A model generated the notes under the pieces. The model searched no databases. It was given only the letters and a program-made list of their open reading frames with translations, and was not told the DNA's origin. 64,000 nucleotides of DNA, from assembly GCF_039523735.1 (NCBI RefSeq), contig NZ_BAAAFW010000008.1:1-64000 (forward strand), in the 5' to 3' direction. Source of the DNA: Tatumella punctata (GTDB lineage: Bacteria; Pseudomonadota; Gammaproteobacteria; Enterobacterales; Enterobacteriaceae). This document shows, piece after piece, positions 45,229-54,045 of the stretch (positions are counted from its first letter, which is position 1; every line of letters starts with the position of its first letter). Made by a program: the position numbers and the translations under genes.

Positions 45229-46139
45229 ACCGTACGGTTGCCCTGACCGGCGGCACCGGCTTTATTGGCCGGTATATCGTCGGTGATTTGCTACGACGCG
45301 GGTTCAGGATCCGCGCCCTGACCCGTACTCAGCGTTCAGCCCCTGACGCACGGCTAAGCTGGGTGCATGGCTGTCTGGAAAGTCCGCAGGCGCTCTGTGA
45401 ACTGGTTCGCGGGGCCGATGATGTGATCCATTGTGCCGGTCAGGTCAGAGGCGGCAGCGAAAACGTTTTTACCCGCACGAATCTGCACGGCAGCCAGGCG
45501 TTGTTACAGGCAGCTTTGCACAGCGGTCAGTGTCGCCGTTTTCTGTTTATCTCTTCTCTGGCCGCCCGCCATCCGGAACTTTCCTGGTACGCCGCTTCTA
45601 AACACCGGGCTGAGCAGCAACTGCAGACGCTTGCAGGAGATATTTCCCTCGGTATCTTCCGGCCGACAGCGGTCTATGGCTGTGGTGATAAAGAACTTTA
45701 CCCGTTATTGAACGGCCTGTTACGCGGGGTATTACCCTGCCCGGCAGGCCATGACGGGACACTTTCTTTTCTGCACGTCAGTGATTTAGCTACTGCAGTC
45801 AGCCAGTGGCTGCTGAGCGCATCTCCGGCCACCGGTATTTATGAACTCTGTGACGGCATGCCAGGAGGCTATAGCTGGAAACGCCTGCAGCTCATCGGGG
45901 CCAGTGTCCGCCGGGGGCCGGTATGGCGGGCCAGTATCCCGTTAACGGTGCTGAGATTACTGGCGGCGATCTCTGTGCAGTGCCACCGCGTGACGGGGAA
46001 AGCACCAATGCTTACCCCGGCTAAAATCCGCGAAATCATCCATCCGGACTGGTCTGCCAGTAATCAGCGGCTGACTGCCGCTATCAGCTGGCGTCCTGAA
46101 GTGAGTCTCGAACGTGCTTTACGTGAGCGGCTTTTTTAA
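45225..46139 (+). CDS. NAD(P)-dependent reductase/epimerase, CerR-like
   Basis: 304 residues, extended SDR. GGTGFIG (9-15) binds the cofactor; Ser110-111, Tyr122 and Lys126 (WYAASK) form the catalytic set. Expected to reduce 3-oxosphinganine (or its N-acyl form) to sphinganine, as CerR does in Caulobacter. Starts inside the stop of the acyl-AMP ligase and precedes the ACP by 30 bp. Confidence 0.85.
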   Translation: MNRTVALTGGTGFIGRYIVGDLLRRGFRIRALTRTQRSAPDARLSWVHGCLESPQALCELVRGADDVIHCAGQVRGGSENVFTRTNLHGSQALLQAALHSGQCRRFLFISSLAARHPELSWYAASKHRAEQQLQTLAGDISLGIFRPTAVYGCGDKELYPLLNGLLRGVLPCPAGHDGTLSFLHVSDLATAVSQWLLSASPATGIYELCDGMPGGYSWKRLQLIGASVRRGPVWRASIPLTVLRLLAAISVQCHRVTGKAPMLTPAKIREIIHPDWSASNQRLTAAISWRPEVSLERALRERLF

Positions 46140-46169
46140 TTCTCTGAACCGAGGTTTTACAACGTAGCT

Positions 46170-46430
46170 ATGCTAAATCGTGATGCTGTGATGACCTGTA
46201 TTCTGACCTGCCTGAAAAATATTGCTGACAGTGGTGTGGAAATCACCCCCGACAGCGATTTGATTAATGACCTGGGGCTGGAATCTGTCAGGGTGCTGGA
46301 TTTGCTGATGATGCTTGAAGATAAACTGGATATCTCGATTCCGATTAATATCCTGCTGGACGTCAGAACTCCGCGGCAGTTACTGAACGCCTTGCAACCC
46401 TGGCTGGAGAACGCAAATGGGTCTTTATGA
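46170..46430 (+). CDS. Dedicated acyl carrier protein
   Basis: 86 residues. The phosphopantetheine site is Ser39 in DLGLESVRVLDLL. Distinct from housekeeping AcpP. Its end overlaps the SPT start by 14 bases. Role by position: carries the acyl group from the FAAL to serine palmitoyltransferase. Confidence 0.88.
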   Translation: MLNRDAVMTCILTCLKNIADSGVEITPDSDLINDLGLESVRVLDLLMMLEDKLDISIPINILLDVRTPRQLLNALQPWLENANGSL

Positions 46431-47589
46431 TAAATTCTCCCGTTTGAAAAACCAGCGGCAGTATTTCAGTCACTCGGGACTGAATCCGTTCGGTACCTGC
46501 ATCGATGAAGTTTATTCGGCAACTGAGGGACGTATCGGCGACCGGCGGGTAATACTCGCCGGGACCAACAATTATCTGGGCCTGACTTTCGACCCGCAGG
46601 CAATAGCTGACGGTCAGATGGCAATGGCACAGCAGGGCACCGGAACCACGGGCTCACGGATGGCCAACGGCAGCTATGGTTCCCACCTTGCACTGGAACA
46701 GGAACTGGCGGCATTTTTTGGCCGTCCGTCGGCGATTGTGTTCTCTACCGGATATACGGCTAATCTGGCAGTGATCAGTACGCTGGCCTGTCCCGGGGCA
46801 GTGGTATTAATAGATGCGGACAGCCATGCCAGTATCTATGATGCCTGCGCACTGGGCGGGGCAGAGATTATCCGCTTCCGGCACAATGATGTGGCCGATT
46901 TGGATCGCCGCCTGCAACGGCTGGGAGAGCGGGCTGCAGAGGCACTGATCATTGTCGAAGGCATTTACAGCATGCTGGGGGATGTTGCCCCGCTGGCGGA
47001 GATTGTCGCTGTAAAAAAACAGCGGGGTGGCTACCTGCTGGTGGATGAAGCGCACTCGTTCGGCGTGACCGGGCCTAATGGCCGCGGACTGGCTGAAGAA
47101 GCGGGTGTGGAACAGGATGTTGATATTATTCTGGGCACATTCAGTAAAAGTCTGGCCGCGATTGGCGGTTTTGCTACCGGCAGTAAAGAGATGGAAGTAC
47201 TGCGTTACAGCAGCCGGCCATATATTTTCACCGCATCGCCTTCCCCGGCCAGTATTGCCTCAGTGCGGGCCTCTTTACGTACCATTGCCGGTTGCCCGGC
47301 ATTGAGAAATAAGTTGTGGGACAACGCGAGACGTTTATACCACGGGCTGTCATTGGCCGGTTATCAGTCGGGGCCGCGCATTAGCCCGGTGGTGCCGGTG
47401 ATGATTGCTTCGCAGGAGGAAGGGCTGCGCTTATGGCGTGACCTGATTGATCACGGGGTGTACGTTAATCTGGTCTTGCCCCCGGCGGCCCCGGCCGGTA
47501 TGACTCTGCTGCGCTGCAGCGTCAATGCGGCGCACAGTGAACAGCAAATTGATAAAATTATTCAGGTATTTACCCGGCTAAAACAATAA
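46417..47589 (+). CDS. spt: Serine palmitoyltransferase
   Basis: 390 residues, alpha-oxoamine synthase fold, soluble PLP enzyme. PLP Lys244 in GTFSKSLAAIGGF, stacking His137 in DADSHASIYD, Asp210/His213 in LLVDEAHSFG. Unlike 2-amino-3-ketobutyrate ligase or AONS it has RPYIFTASPSPA and VYVNLVLPPAAPAG, stretches I know from Sphingomonas and Caulobacter SPT. Condenses an acyl thioester with L-serine to give 3-oxosphinganine-type product. Last gene of the first operon. Confidence 0.92.
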   Translation: MGLYDKFSRLKNQRQYFSHSGLNPFGTCIDEVYSATEGRIGDRRVILAGTNNYLGLTFDPQAIADGQMAMAQQGTGTTGSRMANGSYGSHLALEQELAAFFGRPSAIVFSTGYTANLAVISTLACPGAVVLIDADSHASIYDACALGGAEIIRFRHNDVADLDRRLQRLGERAAEALIIVEGIYSMLGDVAPLAEIVAVKKQRGGYLLVDEAHSFGVTGPNGRGLAEEAGVEQDVDIILGTFSKSLAAIGGFATGSKEMEVLRYSSRPYIFTASPSPASIASVRASLRTIAGCPALRNKLWDNARRLYHGLSLAGYQSGPRISPVVPVMIASQEEGLRLWRDLIDHGVYVNLVLPPAAPAGMTLLRCSVNAAHSEQQIDKIIQVFTRLKQ

Positions 47590-47597
47590 CCGTCACA

Positions 47598-47630
47598 GGA
47601 TTACGCATAATGATGGCGGATGCGTAATCC
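47598..47630. other. Strong hairpin between convergent genes
   Basis: GGATTACGCAT/ATGCGTAATCC, eleven perfect pairs with an eleven-base loop, between the end of spt and the end of the minus-strand kinase gene. No T-run, so Rho-independent termination is doubtful, though it may slow polymerase or protect 3' ends. Confidence 0.6.
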
Positions 47631-47639
47631 GGACAATGG

Positions 47640-48368
47640 TTATTGCCGCGGTGCATTACCGGCAGGAGGGCAGTAGCCGCGACGTTCCATAAACTGCCCG
47701 ATTGCCTGACCGGCGAGGGTAATCACCTGATTCAGGGGCTGATCGGCATCAATATCCACCACTTCTGCATTACTGAAAGTAAGCTGTGGTGTCACCGCTA
47801 TTTTTCTGGCCAGTTTTTCTTCAGAATGGTCGGGTTTTCGCTGGCAGGCAATATTCAGACTGACATTCAGTTTAATCACCATATCCGGTTGTTGCAGGGT
47901 CATCCATGCAAATAACTTACGTTCTTTTTCTGCCATCCGCTGAATAACCCGTCCGGCGGTTATCTGTTCGGGGAATGACGGACTGTCATAGCCGCCGGGC
48001 ACCTGTGTTTGCGGAAAACGGTCAGTGAGTACAATATATCCTTTACGCCGGTATTTCAGCATCCTGCGAAAACGTAATAACCGTCGTCCGACAAAAGCCA
48101 TAATAACCAGCGCGGATAACAGACTGACATTTGCCTGTGGTGATTTTATTTTCTTTGTATTATGTACAATGGCTTTTTTTAATGGTTTACCCAGTAAAGG
48201 TAAAGCAGATAATGCACGGCCGGTGTTTCCTGCCTGTTTACCTAAATGTACCGGCATCGCCGGGCCATATCTTCGCAGTTCATTGATCAGATATTTACAA
48301 ATCGTTGACTTTCCCGAACCATCACTGCCAATAACCGCAATTAGCGGTGGCCAACTGGAATTTATCAT
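47640..48368 (-). CDS. Thymidylate kinase-like P-loop protein (YghR/S/T type), copy 1
   Basis: 242 residues. Walker A GSDGSGKST (14-22), DRFPQ switch and the RKPDHSEEKLARKI lid motif. Same family as the two plus-strand genes that follow and, as I recall, E. coli YghR/YghS/YghT. Similar folds phosphorylate small molecules. In this cluster a lipid head-group kinase is possible. The gene alone faces the other way. Confidence 0.8.
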   Translation of the reverse strand: MINSSWPPLIAVIGSDGSGKSTICKYLINELRRYGPAMPVHLGKQAGNTGRALSALPLLGKPLKKAIVHNTKKIKSPQANVSLLSALVIMAFVGRRLLRFRRMLKYRRKGYIVLTDRFPQTQVPGGYDSPSFPEQITAGRVIQRMAEKERKLFAWMTLQQPDMVIKLNVSLNIACQRKPDHSEEKLARKIAVTPQLTFSNAEVVDIDADQPLNQVITLAGQAIGQFMERRGYCPPAGNAPRQ

Positions 48369-48626
48369 GGTTTGCTCTTTTGATAAAATAATCCCGAATA
48401 TAACAGCTGTTATTTAATAATTCTGCACAAAACAGGGCATTTTAGTGCCGGTGGTGGACAAATAGTGCTTAGTTATTATGTGATATTTATTTAAGTGATA
48501 AATAAATTAAAGTAATAACCGGCAGTTATTTTATGTTTTTGACTTTAATTGCGCATTTCAGTTTTGCTATGTTGAATATGTCTTTATTTAGAATAAAATG
48601 ATTTTTTTAATTTATGGATAATCACT

Positions 48627-49352
48627 GTGTCTGCACAGGAAATAAAAAGCCTTCCTCCGTCGGCAGGGAAAATAATTGCTATCACAGGTTGTGATGGCTC
48701 CGGAAAATCAACGCTGGCGAACAGTCTGGTGAATTACTTATCTGCATACAACCCTACAGAACTGATTTATCTCGGTCAGTCATCAGGGGCGATAGGCCGA
48801 TGGCTGGGACAGTTGCCGCTGGTTGGCGGGCCGGTGGGGCGGTTTCTTTTATCCCGCGCACAGCGGGTCAGTGAACATCCCTCCCGTCTGCCGGGCAATC
48901 TGACCGCACTGGTCATCTTCTTACTTTCTTGCTGGCGGGGTTATAAATTCCGGAAAATGCTGAAGAAAGCCCGCCAGGGGAGATTGCTGATCACCGATCG
49001 TTATCCGCAGGCTGAGGTCGCAGGGTTTCGGGTTGATGGCGCACAACTGGCGAAAACCAGTGGCGGAAACCGCTGGCTGGGCTGGCTGCGCCGCAGGGAG
49101 CAGAGGTTGTACCAGTGGATGGCCTCATACCCGCCGCGGTTGCTGATTCGGCTGAACGTGGACGAACAAACCGCCTGTACCCGCAAGCCGGATCATCCTG
49201 CGGTGGCATTGCGCGAAAAAATAGCGGTGATCCCGTCTCTGACCTTTAACGGGGCCACCATTATTGATCTTGATGGTACTGCGCCTGCCGCCGAGATCTG
49301 TCAGGCATCGTTACGTGCCATACTCCAGCGACTGACCCCGCCAGATATGTGA
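48627..49352 (+). CDS. Thymidylate kinase-like P-loop protein, copy 2
   Basis: 241 residues from GTG 48627. Walker A GCDGSGKST (21-29), DRYPQAEVAG and RKPDHPAVALREKI. Opens the second plus-strand operon (48627-55115), with a 258-bp AT-rich gap to the divergent copy 1. Paralog of copies 1 and 3. A kinase fold with basic C-terminal region, no membrane segment. Confidence 0.78.
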   Translation: MSAQEIKSLPPSAGKIIAITGCDGSGKSTLANSLVNYLSAYNPTELIYLGQSSGAIGRWLGQLPLVGGPVGRFLLSRAQRVSEHPSRLPGNLTALVIFLLSCWRGYKFRKMLKKARQGRLLITDRYPQAEVAGFRVDGAQLAKTSGGNRWLGWLRRREQRLYQWMASYPPRLLIRLNVDEQTACTRKPDHPAVALREKIAVIPSLTFNGATIIDLDGTAPAAEICQASLRAILQRLTPPDM

Positions 49353-49379
49353 TGGTCAGGGGATTTTCAGGCGAAATTT

Positions 49380-50147
49380 ATGAAAACAGAAACTCCGTTC
49401 AACACCCGCCGTCCGGCTGAGTGCATTAAGGGACTGATTGCGGTGGTCGGCAGCGATGGCACCGGTAAGTCGACCCTGACAGCTGATATCGTTAACCGTC
49501 TGAGGGTACAGCGTCCGGTGGTACGGCGCTACCTTGGACTTATTTCCGGTGAAAATGGCGACAAAATTAAACAATTACCGCTGATTGGCATCTGGCTGGA
49601 ACGCAGGCTGGCGGCCAAATCTGATAAAAGCCAGCGTATGAGCAACCAGGCTCCGTCCCTGTGGGTGGCGCTGATTATGTATGGTTTTTCTCTGTGGCGG
49701 GCCGCCTGTTTGCGTAAAACGGTACGGCTGGCAGACAGCGGAGTGCTGGTGATCTGTGATCGTTACCCGCAGGCGGAAATATCCGGCTTCTATTATGACG
49801 GGCCGGGCATTGGTATCGAACGGGTCAGGGGCCGCTTACTGACACGGCTGGCCGAAAGTGAACGGCGTCTCTATCAGCAGATGGCCTCAATCCGTCCCGG
49901 ACTGATCCTGCGGCTGGATATTGACGCGGATACGGCATTTTCCCGTAAACCGGATCACTCTTACGAAGAGTTGCAGGACAAAATTTCACAGATGCAGCGT
50001 ATCAGCTATAACGGCGCCCGTATTATTGAGCTGGACTCACGGATCGCTTATCCACGGGTGCTGAATAATGCATTAGCGGCAATTTCGCGACTGGCTTCTG
50101 ATGGCGGTGATATCCGACAGCAGCAGGATATTTTTTATGGAAAATAG
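49380..50147 (+). CDS. Thymidylate kinase-like P-loop protein, copy 3
   Basis: 255 residues. Walker A GSDGTGKST (24-32), DRYPQAEISG and RKPDHSYEELQDKI. It begins 27 bp after copy 2 and precedes the flippase by 45 bp. Three kinases with the same lid in one cluster suggest either a multi-subunit enzyme or sequential phosphorylations. Confidence 0.78.
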   Translation: MKTETPFNTRRPAECIKGLIAVVGSDGTGKSTLTADIVNRLRVQRPVVRRYLGLISGENGDKIKQLPLIGIWLERRLAAKSDKSQRMSNQAPSLWVALIMYGFSLWRAACLRKTVRLADSGVLVICDRYPQAEISGFYYDGPGIGIERVRGRLLTRLAESERRLYQQMASIRPGLILRLDIDADTAFSRKPDHSYEELQDKISQMQRISYNGARIIELDSRIAYPRVLNNALAAISRLASDGGDIRQQQDIFYGK

Positions 50148-50192
50148 CCTGATAGCCGGCCACTGTCCGGTAAAATGTGCGGACGGTAAACC

Positions 50193-51527
50193 ATGAAGCA
50201 CTGGTTGCGTGACGGTGCCTTCCGTTCCCTGTTACGTAATGCTGTCAGTCTTTGCTGCGGCAGTGTGGTCAGTGCGTTGCTCGGTTTGCTGGCCTTATCC
50301 TGTGCAGGTAAAGGTATGACGCCACGTATGTTCGGCGTGCTGGTGGTTATTCAGGCCTATAACAAAGCCGTCAGTGACCTGATTAAGTTTCAGACCTGGC
50401 AGTTTGTGGTGCAGTTTGGCACCCCGGCCCTGCAGGAGAATAATACTGGCCGCTTCCGTGAAGTCGTCCGCTTTTCATTCGGTCTGGATATCGTCAGTAG
50501 TCTGATAGCAATTACTGGCGGGATTGGTTTGTTGCCGTTTCTTGCCTCCTCCCTGGGGTTAGACCGGGAAACCCTCTGGCTGGCGATGGTGTATTGCACC
50601 TTAATCCCTTCCATGACTTCTTCGACACCGACCGGTATTTTACGCGCCCTGGATCGCTTTGATTTAATTGCGATACAGCAGGCGGTCAGGCCATTTTTAC
50701 AGGCGGCGGGCAGCGTGATTTGCTATTACTTCAGGCTCGGTTTTGCGGGGTTTATGATCAGCTGGTATATCGCTAACCTGGCAGGCGGCAGCCTTTTCTG
50801 GTGGTTTGCCGGACGGGAACTGAAACGGCGTAATATCCGTCATGCGCTGAAACCGGCCCTGTTTGGCGCGGCCAGAAACCTGCACGGGGCCTGGGACTTT
50901 GTCTGGACGACCAATATCGCTCATACCCTGTGGGCGGCAAGAAACTCATGCAGCACCGTGCTGGTCGGACTGGTCTCCGGCCCGGCGGCTGCCGGGTTAT
51001 TTAAAATAGCCATGACCTTTTATGATGCTACCGGAACACCGGCCCGGTTACTGGAAAAAAGCTTTTATCCGGAAGTGATGCGGCTTGACCCGCGAACCTC
51101 CGCCCCCTGGCGACTGGGGTTACGTGCAGCCCTGATGGCCGGAGGACTGGGTATTGCTGTGGCCTTACTGGTGCTGGTGGCGGGAGAACCGTTAATTACG
51201 GCGGTGTTTGGTCATCAGTATCTGGCGGCTTACGATTTAATCAAAATTATGCTGGGGGCCACCATAGTATCGATGCTGGGGTTCCCGCTGGAGTCGTTAC
51301 TGTTGATGGCCGGAAAACAGCGGACGTTTTTAATCTATCAGGTACTGGCCTGTTTCTGTTACCTGATATTACTGACTGGCAGTTGTTATCTGTCCGGTGT
51401 GCGGGGGGCCGCCTATGCTTACTTTGCCGGACAATGCCTGAGTATGTTGTTAACCCTGATCCCGACACTGCGTGCCTACCGTGGCCGTCACCGGCCGGGA
51501 CGGATTATGTTCCGCGAGAGGCAGTAA
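50193..51527 (+). CDS. MOP-superfamily flippase (YghQ/Wzx-like)
   Basis: 444 residues, about twelve to fourteen transmembrane segments, polysaccharide-flippase pattern (TPRMFGVLVVIQAY, KFQTWQFVVQFG, GPAAAGLFKIAMTFYDATGTPARLLEKSFYPE). No sugar polymerase or glycosyltransferase genes lie nearby, so a lipid or lipid-linked head-group substrate is inferred. Stop is one base away from the next start. Confidence 0.83.
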   Translation: MKHWLRDGAFRSLLRNAVSLCCGSVVSALLGLLALSCAGKGMTPRMFGVLVVIQAYNKAVSDLIKFQTWQFVVQFGTPALQENNTGRFREVVRFSFGLDIVSSLIAITGGIGLLPFLASSLGLDRETLWLAMVYCTLIPSMTSSTPTGILRALDRFDLIAIQQAVRPFLQAAGSVICYYFRLGFAGFMISWYIANLAGGSLFWWFAGRELKRRNIRHALKPALFGAARNLHGAWDFVWTTNIAHTLWAARNSCSTVLVGLVSGPAAAGLFKIAMTFYDATGTPARLLEKSFYPEVMRLDPRTSAPWRLGLRAALMAGGLGIAVALLVLVAGEPLITAVFGHQYLAAYDLIKIMLGATIVSMLGFPLESLLLMAGKQRTFLIYQVLACFCYLILLTGSCYLSGVRGAAYAYFAGQCLSMLLTLIPTLRAYRGRHRPGRIMFRERQ

Positions 51528-51528
51528 C

Positions 51529-52377
51529 ATGGGTAAACACTGGCAAAAGTTCCCTGCCGAAACCACGGCATTATTATTTCAGGCGGTGGAAGAGGATGAT
51601 GTTATCGGGGCCGGAGACAGCCTGCCGGCCTGTGCTGAATTCGGCTACCCGTCACTGGTGTTGTATGAAAACTACGCCCTTTGTCTGCAATTCTGGGAAG
51701 AGGGCTGTCACCGTAAAGAACTGCTGGCGCTGATCAATACATTTCTGAAGAACAGTAACCAGCCACTGGCGGTGCGGATGCGCTACAAATATATCCGTGC
51801 CCGTTACAAACACCTGCGCTTTGCCCTGCGGCTGTACAGTACCGGTCACCGGCCTGGTCGTTTGCTGAATATGACGACGGTGATGCTTGGCCACTTTCAG
51901 GATGCCTTCCGCCACGGGAATCAGGGGCAACTACGTAAATATGGCTATATCCTGCGCGGACTACTGAGTACAGCTGTCTGGTCAGTGATTGATTATGCAC
52001 TGCAGCATACGGAAATTGAGACTGAGCAGGGGTTTGCCGTTTACCGGCGGGCAGAGCTACAGCGGCTGCGGCAATTAACCACCCGCCAGACGCTGAGTGG
52101 CGCAGAATTCCATGAGCTGAGAAAAATCGTCAGCCAGCAGCTGTCCTTTTATGACACTTTGCGTTCACTGGCCCCGGAAAATATCCATGCCCGTCAGATG
52201 TCCGGATTTATGGCGGTGATTAACGGCCTGATGGGGGACCGTCATGACCAGATGGTGGCTGATAAACTGTCAGGCGGTGATATCTACGATCGGCCGGCAC
52301 CACTGGACAGTGATATCCGCCGGCGTCTGGAACAGTTACTGACCGCTTTTTCCTTACCGGCAGAGGGTAACCGATGA
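51529..52377 (+). CDS. Unknown helical protein of the lipid cluster
   Basis: Start set at ATG 51529, next to the flippase stop and after GAGAGG; the frame extends upstream inside the flippase. 282 residues, mainly charged alpha-helical, no signal peptide or clear transmembrane segment. Basic run RMRYKYIRARYKHLRFALRLY. Cysteines CAEFG, CLQFWEEGCH. I do not recognise the family. It overlaps ytfJ-like by ATGA, so strict co-translation with the export genes is likely. Confidence 0.75.
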   Translation: MGKHWQKFPAETTALLFQAVEEDDVIGAGDSLPACAEFGYPSLVLYENYALCLQFWEEGCHRKELLALINTFLKNSNQPLAVRMRYKYIRARYKHLRFALRLYSTGHRPGRLLNMTTVMLGHFQDAFRHGNQGQLRKYGYILRGLLSTAVWSVIDYALQHTEIETEQGFAVYRRAELQRLRQLTTRQTLSGAEFHELRKIVSQQLSFYDTLRSLAPENIHARQMSGFMAVINGLMGDRHDQMVADKLSGGDIYDRPAPLDSDIRRRLEQLLTAFSLPAEGNR

Positions 52378-52991
52378 CCCTGTTCCGCTATCTGATACTG
52401 CTGCCATGGCTGATCATCCACGCGGCGGCGGCACATAATCTGGTGTACGGCCAGCCGGTGGCCCCGCTGCAGATCAGGGATCGCGGTCAGCTGGTTGTCA
52501 GTGCTCAGAGTATCAGCTACCGTCCCTGGGACAGTGGTGAACTGGCAGGTAAGGTGAGGGTCGTACTGGTGATGGCCGGACGCAGCACCGTAAAACACAA
52601 TGATCATCAACTGATGATCGCCGTAAAGCATGCCCGCTTTCCGGTCACGGCCTTCCAGCCGGTGATTATTGTGAATATGGACGATACTGTTCCCGGAACA
52701 GGTTATTTTGTGCGTCGGAAAATAGAAAAGCTCCAGCAACGTTATCCGTGGGCCCTGTTTGTTATCGATAATGACGGGCAGGTCGGCAGGCGCTGGCAGC
52801 TGAAGGCAGACAGCAGTGCGCTGGTTGTGCTGGATAAAGGCGGCCTGGTCCGACGGGTTGAGGAAGGCCCGCTGACAGCGGCCGACAGCCGTCAGGTATT
52901 CAGTCTGTTACAACAGCTGGTCGCCGGGGAGCGGCAGGAGGCGCTAAAACCGCGTGCTGTCATGGCGGAGAAAAACCATGGGGGTAATTGA
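52374..52991 (+). CDS. YtfJ-family periplasmic thioredoxin-like protein
   Basis: 205 residues with a Sec signal peptide (MTLFRYLILLPWLIIHAAAAH). It matches E. coli YtfJ in layout: RDRGQLVV, GKVRVV, VPGTGYFVRRKIE, YPWALFVIDNDG and SSALVVLDKGG. The thioredoxin fold lacks a CXXC, so it is not an ordinary oxidoreductase. A second ytfJ copy in the lipid export operon is unusual. Ends 14 bases inside the lptF-like gene. Confidence 0.85.
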   Translation: MTLFRYLILLPWLIIHAAAAHNLVYGQPVAPLQIRDRGQLVVSAQSISYRPWDSGELAGKVRVVLVMAGRSTVKHNDHQLMIAVKHARFPVTAFQPVIIVNMDDTVPGTGYFVRRKIEKLQQRYPWALFVIDNDGQVGRRWQLKADSSALVVLDKGGLVRRVEEGPLTAADSRQVFSLLQQLVAGERQEALKPRAVMAEKNHGGN

Positions 52992-54045
52992 ACGCTATCT
53001 GATGCGCGAAATAGCCCGTCAGGCGATACTGATCAGCGGCTTGCTGGTGGTGATGTTCGCCAGCTACTCGGCACAACGTTATCTGACGGAAGCGGCAAAC
53101 GGGACCCTGGCTCTGCCGGTTGTTCTGGCGGTAATATTTTATAAAATAGTGATCTCACTTGAAATGCTTTTACCGGTCGGATTATATGTGGCTGCCGCAG
53201 TGGTTCTGGGGCGACTGCACACGGATTCGGAAATAACTGCATTTTTTGCCTGTGGTGGCAGTCCGTGGCGGGTGTATACAGCGGTACTGTTTCCGGCGGT
53301 GGTGCTGGCGTTGCTGGTTTCGGTGTTGTCGCTGTATGGCAGACCCCGCGCGTATAACCAGATTTACCAGTTGCAGCAACAGTCACAGTCAGCACTGGAT
53401 GTCAGCCATTTACAGGCAAATACGTTTAATCAGAATAACAGTGGCAGAATGGTGCTGGCCGCGGGGATTGATCCTGCTACCCGTCAGTTAACCGATGCAC
53501 TTATCTACTCGCGCACCGGCAATATTACCCGTTTATACCGTGCGCAACGAGTCACTGTCACTGATCCGTCCCCGCTCCGTCCCGGGGTGCGATTACAGGC
53601 GGGCACCGCCTATCGTCTCGACCGGCAGGGCAGGGATGATAACCTGCAACATTATAATGTGTTGCAAATGGCGCTGAAACCGACGGTGATACCGCTACGC
53701 ACTGGGCAGAAGTCTGCCACGGTCAGGCAGTTGTTAGATGTACCGGTCCCCGGAAATATCGCAGAATTGCAATGGCGACAAAGCCGCGGCATCAATACCC
53801 TGATGATGGTGTTGCTTGCGGTGCCTCTGAGCCGCTGCCGCCCCCGCCAGGGGCGCTATGCCGCGCTGTTGCCATTAACGCTGGTATTTATTGCCATATT
53901 TTATGGCGGAAATCTGTGCCGTACCCTGGTGGCCAATAACTCGTTGCCGGAGATCCCCGGGGGCTGGCTGGTGACGGTGAGCATCGCCATAGTCTTACTG
54001 ATGCTGATGTTCAGGGACTTTTCGTCACTGCGGCACCGTGTCTGA
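52978..54045 (+). CDS. LptF-like permease, paralog
   Basis: 355 residues from ATG 52978 (GGAG upstream); overlaps ytfJ. MGVIERYLMREIARQ is the LptF/G N-terminus; six transmembrane segments enclose a periplasmic beta-jellyroll (about 140-250). Housekeeping LptF lies next to lptG near pepA in enterobacteria; this one sits in the sphingolipid cluster. LptF with LptG and LptB extracts lipopolysaccharide from the inner membrane. Coupled to the lptG-like gene by TGATG. Confidence 0.88.
   Translation: MGVIERYLMREIARQAILISGLLVVMFASYSAQRYLTEAANGTLALPVVLAVIFYKIVISLEMLLPVGLYVAAAVVLGRLHTDSEITAFFACGGSPWRVYTAVLFPAVVLALLVSVLSLYGRPRAYNQIYQLQQQSQSALDVSHLQANTFNQNNSGRMVLAAGIDPATRQLTDALIYSRTGNITRLYRAQRVTVTDPSPLRPGVRLQAGTAYRLDRQGRDDNLQHYNVLQMALKPTVIPLRTGQKSATVRQLLDVPVPGNIAELQWRQSRGINTLMMVLLAVPLSRCRPRQGRYAALLPLTLVFIAIFYGGNLCRTLVANNSLPEIPGGWLVTVSIAIVLLMLMFRDFSSLRHRV

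Noticed and set aside
46417..47589. AONS (BioF) or KBL as identity of the PLP enzyme
   Set aside because: The adjacent ACP, FAAL and reductase and the RPYIFTASPSP and NLVLPPAAPAG stretches fit SPT better; no biotin or threonine genes are nearby.
48539..48574. TTGACT with TATGTT as a promoter for kinase copy 2
   Set aside because: The spacing is about 24 bp, too long for sigma-70; no better -10 lies at 16-18 bp.
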